From Nocardia suismassiliense (GTDB taxonomy: Bacteria > Actinomycetota > Actinomycetes > Mycobacteriales > Mycobacteriaceae): a DNA stretch of 64,000 nucleotides. Below the pieces are notes generated by a model. The model was not told the DNA's origin, made no database searches, and saw only the letters and a list, made by a program, of their open reading frames with translations. This document shows, piece by piece, positions 39,001 through 51,000 of this stretch. Each line of letters starts with the position of its first letter. The first letter of the stretch is position 1. The stretch covers positions 1,250,040 through 1,314,039 of the forward strand of contig NZ_LT985361.1 in NCBI RefSeq assembly GCF_900269665.1, given 5' to 3'. A program made the position numbers and the translations under genes.

Positions 39001-42000
39001 CGTCGAGCTACCCGGCTTGTCCGCGCACGCGGTCGAATTCGACGGCGCGGTGGCCAAGTTCGACCTGCAGCTGACCGTGGTGCCCCAAAAGGAGGACGGG
39101 TTCTCGGCGCAGTTCACCTATGCCACGGATCTGTTCGACGAGGCGACTATCGCGGAGTTCGCGCAACGCTTCGAGCGGCTACTCGCCGCCGTGGGCACCG
39201 ACCCGGATTGCGCGGTCGGTGAGATCGATCTGCTGGCGCCGGATGAGCTGGCGCGGATTCTCGTCGGCTGGAACGAGACCCGGCACGCGGTCGCGCCCGA
39301 ACTGCTGCTCGACGGATACCGGCGGACGGCGGCGGCTTACCCCGATGCCGTCGCGCTGGCTTACGAGGGAACCGAGCTTACTTATCGTGAGTTCGATCGC
39401 CGAGTCAACCAGCTTGCCCGACTGCTGATTTCGCAGGGTGTCGGTGCGGAGTCGCTGGTAGGGCTGGCGATTCGGCGGTCCCTCGACCTAGTTGTCGGTA
39501 TGTATGCGATCGTGACCGCTGGTGGCGCGTATGTGCCGTTGGATCCGGATCATCCGGCCGAGCGGATCGCGCACATCCTCGAGACCGCGCAGCCGGCCTG
39601 CGTGGTGACCACGTCGAAGGACGCGGTCGAGGTGCCCGCCGGTACGACGGCGCTGACCCTGGATACGGTCGATACCAACGCCTTCGACGGTGCACCGGTC
39701 CGCGACGAAGAACTGGTGCGTAAGGTGCTGCCGCAGCATCCCGCGTACGTCATCTTCACGTCGGGTTCGACCGGTCGCCCCAAGGGTGTCGCGGTCTCGC
39801 ATGCGGCGATCAACAATCAGATCGAGTGGATGCTGGCGGAATACCCGCTCGGCCCCGACGATGTCTACCTGCAGAAGACCGCGACAACCTTCGATGTGTC
39901 GCTGTGGGGCTTCTTCATGCCGTTGCGCGTCGGCGCGAAGCTGGTAGTCGCCACTCACGACGGGCATCGCGACCCCGTGTACGTCGCGGAAACCATTGCC
40001 GCGCAGCGGGTCACCGTCACCGACTTCGTGCCATCGATGCTCACCGTGTTCGCCGCACACACCGCGGCGGGTGCCTGCCCGACCTTGCGGGACGTCTTCG
40101 TGATCGGCGAGGCGTTGCCGCCGGAGACCGTCGCCGCGTTCGCCACGGTGTCGGACGCACGGGTGCACAACCTCTACGGCCCGACCGAGGCCGCGGTGTC
40201 GGTGACCTACTGGCCCGCCGACGGCTCGGATCCCCGTACGGTGCCGATCGGCTTGCCACAGTGGAACACCCGGGTCTACGTGCTCGACGGGCGACTACGC
40301 CCGGTCCCCGCCGGGGTGCCCGGCGAGCTCTACCTCTCCGGTGATCAGCTGGCCCGCGGTTACGTCCGGCGCCCCGACCTGACCTCTGATCGGTTCGTGG
40401 CCGACCCCTTCGGCTTCGGCGAGCGCATGTACCGCACCGGCGACCTGGTGGTGTGGCGCGACCGCACCGGGGGTCGGTCCCATCGGCTGGATTACCTCGG
40501 CCGCACCGACTTCCAGGTCAAGTTCCGCGGCCAGCGTATCGAGCTCGGTGAGATCGAGACCGCGCTGCTGGCCCAGCCTGCGGTGAACCAGGCGGTGGCG
40601 CTGGTCAGCCGGTCCGCGCTGGGCGATCAGCTGGTGGCCTACGTCGTCGCCGTGCCGGGACAGCGGGTCGAGCAGGCGCAACTGCTCGCCGCGATCGCGG
40701 AGACGCTGCCCGCCTACATGATTCCGACGGCCATCGTCGCCTTGGACGCCTTTCCGCTGAACCCGAGCGGAAAACTGGATCGCAAGGCGCTGCCCGAGCC
40801 GACCTTCACCGCGCGCGAATTCCGGGCACCCGCAACGCCGGTCGAGGAGATCGTCGCCGAGGTGTTCGGCGAGGTGCTCGGCCTCGACCGGGTCGGCGCC
40901 GACGACGACTTCTTCGCCCTCGGCGGCAACTCGCTGATCGCCACCCAGCTGGTGGCCCGGCTGGGTGCCGCGGTCGACGCCAGGGTCCCGGTGCGGACGC
41001 TGTTCGAGACGCCGACGGTGCAGTCGCTGGCCGCCGCCATCGACTCGCAGACGCACGGCGCGCGCGGCGTGCCGCTGGGCAGCATCGCCCGCCCCGATCG
41101 GTTGCCGTTGTCGCTCGCGCAGCGCCGGATGTGGTTCCTCAATCGGTTCGACCAGTCCGACGGTGACGCGGCGGTGGGTTCGGCGGCCTACAACCTGCCG
41201 TTCGCCTTGCGGCTCACCGGCGCGCTGGACGTCGCGGCCCTCGGCGCCGCCCTGGACGACGTGGTGAGCAGACACGAAGTACTGCGCACCGTGTACCCGG
41301 AGAACGCGGACGGCCCGATCCAGGTGGTGCTGCCCGCGAGCCGGGTGCAGCTGGACGTCACCGCGCGTCCCGTCGCCGCGGCCGAGGTGCCCGGCGAGGT
41401 GTATGCGCTGGCGTCGACACCGTTCGACGTCACCGATGAGGTGCCGGTACGCGTGCGCCTGCTCGAGATCACCGACGGCACAGCGGAATCGGATCACGTC
41501 CTCGCGGTGGTGGTGCATCACATCGCGGCGGACGCGTCCTCGATGGGCCCGCTGGTGCGCGACGTGATGATCGCCTACGCCGCGCGGACCGCGGGCGAGG
41601 CGCCCGGGTGGAGTCCGCTGCCGGTGCAGTACGCCGACTACGCGCTCTGGCAGCGGGCGGTGCTCGGCGACGAAGCCGACCCGGAATCGATTGCCGCGCA
41701 GCAGATTCTGTTCTGGCGCAAGCAGCTCGCCGGGTTGCCCGACCTGCTGGAGCTGCCGACGGATCGGCCGCGTCCTGCCATCGCGTCGATGGCCGGTGCC
41801 CGGGTGGACGTGCAGATCGACGCCGCCACCCATGCCGGTCTCGTGGAACTCGCTCGCGCGCACGGTGCGACGTTGTTCATGGTCGTGCACACCGCGCTGG
41901 CGGTGCTGCTCGCCCGGTTGTCCGGTTCCGGCGACATCGCCATCGGCACCCCGGTGGCCGGTCGCGGCGAGCGCGAACTCGACGACCTGATCGGCATGTT

Positions 42001-45000
42001 CGTCAACACCGTGGTCTTCCGGGCCACGGTCGACGGCGGTGCGGCGTTCACCGATGTGCTTGCCAGGCAGCGTGATACCGACCTGCAGGCGTTCGCCCAC
42101 GCGGACATCCCGTTCGAGCGACTGGTCGAGGTGCTCAACCCGCCCCGCTCGACCGCCCATCACCCACTGTTCCAGGTGGGCCTGTCGTTCCAGAACATCG
42201 CGCGCACCGCGCTGGAACTACCCGGCCTGGCCGTGACCGGCGTCGACGCGAATCTCGATGTGTCGCAGTTCGATCTGCACCTGATCGTGGGGGACAGCTA
42301 CGACGAGTCCGGCACACCCACCGGCATGGGTGGGTTCTTCACCTACGCCACCGATCTTTTCGACGCCGCGACGGTGCAGGGCTTCGCCGAGCGGCTCGCG
42401 CGTATCCTCGCCGCCGTCGTAGCCGACGCCACGATCCCGGTGGGCGATATCGATCTGCTGGCCGCCGCCGAACGCGACGCGGTCCTGTCCCGCTGGAACG
42501 ACACCGCGCACCAGGTCGACGCGGTCGTGACGCTGCCGTGGTTCTTGCAGCGCGCGGTGCTGGCCGCGGCTCCCGAGGCCGTCGCCGTGGTGACCGACTT
42601 GCCCGACGGCGCCCGGCACGAGCTGACCTACGTCGAGCTGGACACCAGGGTGAATCGCCTTGCCCGCTACCTGATCTCGATCGGGGTCGGGCCTGAGTCG
42701 CGGGTGGCGCTCGCCTTCCGCCGTTCGGTGGACCTGGTCGTCGCCATGTACGCGGTCGCCAAAGCCGGTGGCGCGTATGTGCCGGTCGACCCGGACCAGG
42801 CCGCCGAGCGCACCGGCTACATCCTGGAGACCGCGGCACCGGTATGCGTGCTCACCAACGCGGACGCCGACTTCGACACCGAGGTCGCGCCCGTGGTGCC
42901 CATCGACGAGCTCGTGCTGAGCTCCTTCGCCAGCGGACCGCTCGCGGACACCGAACGTCTTGCGCCGCTGCGGCCCGCGAACACCGCGTACGTGATCTTC
43001 ACGTCGGGCTCGACCGGCCGCCCGAAGGGCGTCGCCGTCTCGCACGCCGCGATCGCCAACCAATTGCAGTGGAAGACTGCCGAATTCGGCCTATCCGACC
43101 GCGACGCCGTGCTGCTGAAGACGGCGGCGACCTTCGACCTCTCGGTCTGGGAATTCTGGTCGGCGGTGGCCTGCGCGGGCAAGCTGGTGATCGCCGCGCC
43201 GGACGGGCACCGCGATCCGGCCTACCTCAACGAGCTCATCACCCGGGAAGCGGTGACGACGCTGCATGTCGTCCCGTCCATGCTGGACGCGCTGCTGGTG
43301 CACACCGGCACCGAGTCCGCGCCGGCACCGTCGCCGTTGCGGCGCGTGCTCGCCATCGGTGAGGCATTGCCCGCCGCGCTGGCACAGCGCTTCCTGGCGA
43401 CGCGGCCCGAGGCGGAACTGTTCAACCTGTACGGCCCGACCGAGGCTGCGGTGTCGATCACCCATCATCGGGTGACCGAGGCCGACCACGGCTCCGTGCC
43501 GATCGGTGCGCCCGAGTGGAACAGCCAGGTCTACGTGCTGGATTCGCGACTTCGCCCGGTGCCCGTCGGCGTCTTCGGTGAGCTGTACCTGTCGGGCACT
43601 CAGCTGGCCCGCGGCTACTTCGGCCGGGCCGATCTGACCGCGGATCGGTTCGTGGCCAACCCGTTCCAGTCCGGCGAGCGCATGTACCGCACCGGTGACC
43701 TGGTGGCCTGGAACCGCGACGGTGAGCTGAACTACCAGGGCCGCACCGACTTCCAAGTGAAGATCCGTGGCTTCCGGATCGAGTTGGGCGAGATCGAGGC
43801 CGCGCTGCTGGCGTTGCCGGAGATCGCACAGGCGGCAGTGGTCGCCAAGTCCGATCCCAAGACCGGTGATCGTTTGGTCGCCTACCTGGTCGGCCGAGCC
43901 GAGCCGGCCGCCCCGGCCGGGCCCGCCTCCTCGTTCGCCGTACAGGCCGCCGCCTTCGCCCAAGCCGCCGAAGGCGAGGCGTCCGAGGACGCCGGCCTCG
44001 ATGTGGCGCAGGTGAAGTCGGCGCTGAGCGAGGCGTTGCCGTCGTACATGGTGCCGTCGGCGTTCGTGGTGCTGGACGCCTTGCCGCTCAACGTGAACGG
44101 CAAGTTGGATCGAAAGGCGTTGCCGGAGCCGGAGTTCGAGGCGCAGGTGTTCCGTGCCCCGTCTACACCGATCGAGGAGATCGTCGCGTCGGTGTACGCC
44201 GAGGTGCTCGGCGTCGAGCGGGTCGGTGCCGACGACGACTTCTTCGCCCTCGGCGGCAACTCGCTGCTGGCCACTCAGGTCGCAGCCCGCATCGGTGCCG
44301 CGCTGGACGCCCGCGTCCCCGTCCGCGCCTTGTTCGAGGCCGCCACCGTGGCCGGGCTCGCGATCAAGGTCGAGCACACGACGGCGGAGACCACCCGCAC
44401 TCCGCTGGTCGCCCAGCCGCGTCCCGAGCACATTCCGCTGTCCTCCGCGCAGCAGCGGATGTGGTTCCTGAACCAGTTCGACACCGCCGCCGCCGTCTAC
44501 AACATCCCGGCCGCCATCCGGCTGTCCGGCGACCTGAATGTGGACGCGTTGCAGCAGGCCGTCGCCGATCTCGTCGCACGCCACGAGATCATGCGCACCG
44601 TCTACCCGGAGACCATGAACGGCCCGGAGCAGCGCGTCCTCGCGCCGCACGAGGTGTCGGTGGATCTGGCCCCCGCGCAGATCGGCGAGGAACGCGTGGC
44701 GCACGAGGTGCAGCGCATCGTGTCCGCCGGTTTCGACGTCACCATGGAGGTGCCGTTCCGCGCCAGGTTGTTCCAGCTGGCGGCCACCGAATACGTCCTG
44801 GTGTTCGTCGCGCACCACATCAGCGCGGACGGCTGGTCGATGGGGCCGCTGACCCGAGATCTGATGCTGGCCTACGCCGCTCGCAGCGGTGGCGAGGCAC
44901 CCTCCTGGGCGCCGCTGCCGATCCAGTACGCCGACTACGCGCTCTGGCAGCGCAGCGTGCTCGGCAGCGACGACGACCCCGAGTCCCTCGCGGGCGCCCA

Positions 45001-48000
45001 ACTCGCCTATTGGACAACCGAACTCGCCGATCTGCCGGACGAGCTGAACCTGCCTGCCGATCGGCCCCGGCCCGCAGCGCAGAGTTTCGCGGGCGGCAAA
45101 ACCGATTTCGTCGTCGACGCCGACGTGCATGCCGCGCTGGTCGGGTTGGCCAAGCAGCACAACGCGACGCTGTTCATGGTCGTGCACACCGCGCTGGCGG
45201 TGTTCCTGGCGCGCATGTCCGGCACCGAGGACGTCGCCATCGGCACCCCGATCGCGGGCCGCGGCGAGCCCGAACTCGACGATCTCATCGGCATGTTCGT
45301 CAACACACTGGTGCTGCGCACGAAGGTCGCGGCCGACCTCGGCTTCACCGAGTTGCTCGCGGCCAACCGGGAGACCGACCTGCGCGCCTTCGCCAACTCC
45401 GACACCCCGTTCGAGCGGCTGGTCGAGGTGCTCGATCCGGAGCGTTCCGCCGGTCGCCACCCGCTGTTCCAGGTGGCGCTGTCCTTCGAGAACCTCGCCG
45501 CCACCAGCTTCGAGCTACCCGGCCTGAGTTTTGCCGCGCTGGACCCGGCCGCGGACACCGCCAAGTTCGACCTGCTGCTGACCGTGCGCGAGCAGCGCAC
45601 CGAGGCGGGCGCCGAAGCCGGCCTCGCCGCCGAATTCACCTATGCCCGCGACCTGTTCGACGAGCACACGGTCGCCGAGTTCGGTCGCCGCTTCCGCGGC
45701 ATCCTCGCCGCCGTCGCGCAGGATCCGGCCACCGCCGTCGGCGACCTGGAGATCCTGGACGAGTCGGAGCGGGCCGAGCTGGTCACCCGCTCGGGCGGCG
45801 ACGCTGTGGCGCCGCGCAGCCTGCCGGAGCTGATGGCCTCGGCGGTCACCAGAAATCCCACCGGCGCCGCCCTCGTCGTCGGCGGCCGGTCCTTCAGCTA
45901 CGTCGAACTCGACGCCGCCTCTTCGCAATTGGCGCGCACACTGATCGATCGCGGCGCGGGCCCGGATGTGCTGGTCGCGCTGGCGGTCCGGCGCTCGGTG
46001 GAATCCCTGCTCGCGCTGTGGGCGATCGCCAAGACCGGGGCGGCGATCGTGCCGATCGACCCGACCTACCCGCCCGAGCGCATCGCGCACATGGTGGCCG
46101 ATTGCGGTGCGGCACTGGGCGTGACGCTCACCGCTGAGCTGGGCGCGCTGCCCACCTTGGCGGGCGGGCGGCCCTGGTTCGTGCTCGACGATCGCGATTT
46201 CACCTTCGACGTCGCGTCCCGCTCGGACCGCCCGATCAGCCTCACCGAACGCCACGGCCCCATCCGGAGCAGCAACGCCGCGTACGTGATCTACACCTCG
46301 GGCTCCACCGGTTTGCCCAAGGGCGTGGTGGTCACGCACGCGGGCCTGGCCAACTTCAGCGCCGAACAGGTGGAGCGGTACGGTCTCGACCAGTCCACCC
46401 GCGCACTGGCTTTCGCCTCGCCGTCCTTCGACGCGTCGATGCTGGAGCTGTTGCTCGCGCTCGGTTCAGCGGGCGCACTGGTGGTCGCGCCGCCGCTGAC
46501 GTTCGGCGGCAGCGAACTGGCCGACCTCATCCGGGCGGAAGGGGTGACGCACGCCTTCCTCACGCCCTCGGTGCTCGCCTCGCTCGACCCGGACGGTCTC
46601 GCGGGCATGCAGGCGATCGTGGCGGGCGGCGAAGCGGTGCCCGCCGACCTGGTCACCAAGTGGGCGGGTGCCGAGAACCGGCGCTTCTACAACGGTTACG
46701 GCCCCACCGAGACCACGATCATGACCAACATCAGCGACCCGCTGCGGCCGGGGGAGCCGGTAACCATCGGCGGTCCCATCCGCGGCATGCGGTCGCTGGT
46801 CCTGGACCGCAGGCTGCGCCCGGTGCCCGAAGGTGTTGCGGGCGAGCTGTATCTGGGCGGCATCCAGCTGGCGCGTGGGTACCACGCCAAGCCGGGACTC
46901 ACGGCGAGCCGGTTCGTCGCGGACCCGTACGGGGTGCCCGGCGAGCGGCTCTACCGGACCGGCGACGTGGTGCGCTGGGCGCGCTCCGGCGGCGAGCCGG
47001 TGGTGGAGTATGTGGGCCGCAACGACTTCCAGGTGAAGGTGCGTGGCTTCCGGATCGAGCTCGGCGAGATCGACGCCGCGCTCACCGCGCAGCCCGGCGT
47101 CGAGTTCGCGGTCACCCTCGGCCGCGAATCCGGTTCGGGCGCGACGATGCTGGTGTCCTATGTGCTGCCCGCCACGGGTGTCACGCTCGATGTAGCAGAG
47201 CTGACCGAAGAGCTCGGCGCCATCCTGCCGGAGTACATGGTGCCCACCGCCATCGTCGTGCTGGACGAGATCCCGCTGACGCCGGTCGGCAAGCTGGATC
47301 GGCGCGCACTGCCCGAACCCGCCCTCGAGACCACCGCGTACCGCGCACCGCAGACCCACGCCGAATTGACCATCGCGGAGGTGATCGGCGAGGTGCTCGG
47401 CATCGACCGGGTCGGCCTCGACGACGACTTCTTCGCCCTCGGCGGCGACAGCATCGTCTCCATCCAGGTGGTGTCGCGATCGCGCGGCCGCGGCGTGACC
47501 TTCGCCCCGCGTGACGTTTTCGAGCTGCGCACCGTCGCCGCGCTGGCCAAGGCCGCCACGGTCGAGGACGGGCCGGGCGACGAATCCGGCGATCTGCCGT
47601 TGACGCCGCACGCGGCCCGGCTGCTCGACACCGGCGTCGAGGTACGCGCCATCGCGCTCGACGTGCCGGAGAGCTGCGCCGTCGAAGCCGTGCACACCGC
47701 GGTCGGCAAGGTGCTCGATCAGCATCCGATGCTGTGGGTCCGGCTGGATCGTTCGGGTGATACCCCGGTGCTGCGGATCCCGCCCGCCGACGAACGCACC
47801 GGCGAGGCATTTCGCAGGCTCGACGCGCAGCACGGCGAAACCACGCTGCCCATCGACGATGTGGTGCAGGCCGCCGCCGCGGCGCTCGATCCCGAGCAGG
47901 GCCGCAATATCCACTTCGTGCTGACCGGCGGTCCCGAGGGCCGGTCCACGCTGATCGTCGTCGCCAACGGCCTTGTGGTGGACGATATCTCGTGGCGGAC

Positions 48001-51000
48001 CATGGTCGACCAGCTCACCGCGGCCTGGAGCCGCGGCAGGCACGCCGCGCCCGCGGCACCGGAATCCGGTCTCGGCGTGCTCATTCGGGCGCTCTCGACC
48101 AAGGCGCACGATCTGCGCACCGTCGGCGAGCTCGGCTGGTGGGAGCGGATTCTGGCGACCGTCCCCGAGGGGAACGTCGCAGACGGGCGTGACCTGCGGG
48201 TGCGCAGCCGCGTCTCGCTGGCCATCACCGCGGAGGGCGCGGCCGCGGTGGTCGCCGCTGCGACGGCCTACCACGCCACCGTGGACGACGTCCTGCTGAC
48301 GGCGGTCGCGCTGGCGCTGCAGACCTCGGCGGGCGAATCCGTCACCCGCGCCCTCGGTTCGGTGATCCGGCTGTCCGCCGACGAGCGGTCCGCAACCAAC
48401 GCCGACGAGAGCATGGTCGGCGGCTTCACCACCGAGTTCCCGCTTCCGTTGCGGCTCACCAGGATCGACGCCGACGACGCGCTCGTCGGCGGTCCGGCCG
48501 CCGGGGCCGCGCTGGCGCAGATCAAGGAGCTGCGCCGCTCGGTGCCCTCGCATGGCGTCGGCTACGGCCTGCTGCGCTACCTCAACGCGGACACCGCCGC
48601 CGAACTGAGCGAGCTCGGCCGTGGCCGATTCGCGCTGCGCTACCGGGATCTGCGCCCGGCCCGGGTACACACCGACACCCCGGCCGACGACCTGTTGCTC
48701 GACCTCACCGTCGACGCCGCCGACGACGGCCTGGTGGCCCGGTTCGACTACGCCTCTGCGGTATTCGCCGCCGACGAGGTGAAAACCTTTGCCGAGCACT
48801 GGATCTACGCGCTGGGCGGGCTGGCCGAGCACGGGCTGCGGGCGGACGGGGTCACCTATACGCCGTCGGACTTCACGCTGGTTCGGCTGAAGCAGCCCAC
48901 CATCGACCGGCTCGCCGCCGCCTACCCGACCCTCACCGATGTCTGGCCGGTGACGCCGCTGCAGTCGGGCATGCTGTTCCACGCCTTGCTCGCCGAGTCC
49001 TCGGTCGACGTCTACACCACCCAGTTCGTGCTCGACCTGGGCGGCACGGTGGACACCGGACGGATGCACGCCGCGGCACAGGCCGTGCTGGATCGGCACG
49101 ACAACCTGCGCGTCGCCTTCGCCGAGGACGACGCGGGCAATCCACTGCAGGTCGTGCAGGATTCGCTCGAAGTGCCGTGGCGCTACATCGATCTCGGTCA
49201 GCTCGCCCCCGAGGCCGCTGCCGAGGAATTGGCGGGCATCAAGGCGGCCGACCTGGCCGATCACTTCGATATGCGGACCGCGCCGCTGCTGCGGTTCGCG
49301 CTGATCCGGTCCGCCGCGGCGGATCCCGCGACCGCGGACGGCCCCGCCACCGGCACGTACCACCTGCTGGTCACCAGCCATCACATCCTGATCGACGGCT
49401 GGTCGATGCCGCTGCTGATGAAGGACCTGCTGACGCTGTACGCGCTCGGCGGCAATTCCCGGCATCTGCCCAAGGTGCCGTCCTACCGGGGCTACCTGGC
49501 CTGGCTGGCCGCGCAGAAGGCCGACGCCGCGCGCGAAGCCTGGCGGGCCGCGCTGAGCGGGATCACCGAGCCGACGCCGCTGGCGCCGGTCGATCCGGGC
49601 CGCGAAATCTCCGCGGGGGTGGGCGAAGTCGGCTTCGAACTGGCACAGTCCGACACCACCGCACTTACCCGGCTCGCCTCGGGTCTGGGCGTCACCGTGA
49701 ACACCGTCGTGCAGGCGGCGTGGGGTCTGCTGATCGGGCGCAGCGTCGATCGCGACGATGTGGTCTTCGGCGCCACCGTCTCCGGCCGGCCGCCGCAGCT
49801 GGACGGCGTCGAGAGCATGGTCGGGCTGTTCCTCAACGCGATCCCGGTGCGGGTGCGCCTCGGCGCCACCGACACCCTGGGCGGGCTGCTGCGCCAGCTG
49901 CAAGCCGAACAGGCCGGGCTGCTCGATCACCATTACCTCGGGCTGAGCGATATTCAGGAAACCGTCGGCGTGGAAGGGCTTTTCGACTCTCTGGTGGTGT
50001 TCGAATCGTTCCCCGTCGACCGGGACGGCCTGGACAAGGCCAGTGCGATCGACGGCATGAGCGTCACCGGCGTCGGCGCGGTCAACGGCACGCACTACCC
50101 GCTCACCGTGATGGTGGTGCTGGACAGTCAGCTGCGGGTCTCGGTGAAGTACCTGCGCGACCTGTTCGACGAGCCGGCGGCACAGGCGCTCGCGCAACGG
50201 CTTTCGGCCCTGATCCGCCGCTTCGTGACCAACCCGCAGGCGCGCGTCGCCGACATCGACGTGCTGCTGGACGGCGAGCGGGCCGAGCTGGCCGCCCGCA
50301 ACGCCACCGAGGTGCCGGAGCTGCTGGACGACGCGACGCTGCTGTCGCTGTTCGACGCTCAGGTGGCCCGCACGCCGGACGCGGTCGCGGTGCGCTACGG
50401 CGACGTCACGCTCAGCTACGCCGAGCTCGACCTGCGCTCCCGCGCGCTGGCCGCGGAGATCGCCCGCTGGGGTGTCGGGCCGGAATCGCTGGTGGGCGTG
50501 GCCATGCGGCGCGGTGTCGACCTGGTCGTCGCGATCTACGCGGTGCTGCGGGCCGGCGCGGGCTACCTGCCGATCGACCCGGATCACCCGGCCGAGCGCA
50601 ATGAATACGTGCTGGCCAGTGCCGCCCCGGCCTGCGTGCTGACCACCGGCGATGCCTTCGTGACCGACACCGATATCGCGGTCGTCGCGGTGGATACCCT
50701 CTACCTGCCGCTGGATTCGGTCTCGCGCACCGACATCGGCGTGCACCCGGACAACGTCGCCTACGCCATCTACACCTCCGGCTCCACCGGCCGCCCCAAG
50801 GGCGTGGTGATCACGCACCGGCAGATGGTCAACCAGTTCCGCTGGGCGCAGCGGGCTTACCCGCACGACACCGGCGACGTGGTGCTGCACAAGACGCCGA
50901 TCACCTTCGACATCTCCACCTGGGAGTTGTTCTGGCCCTTGCAGACCGGCGCCTCGATCGTGGTCGCCGAGCCCGACGGCCACCGCGATCCGGTGTATCT

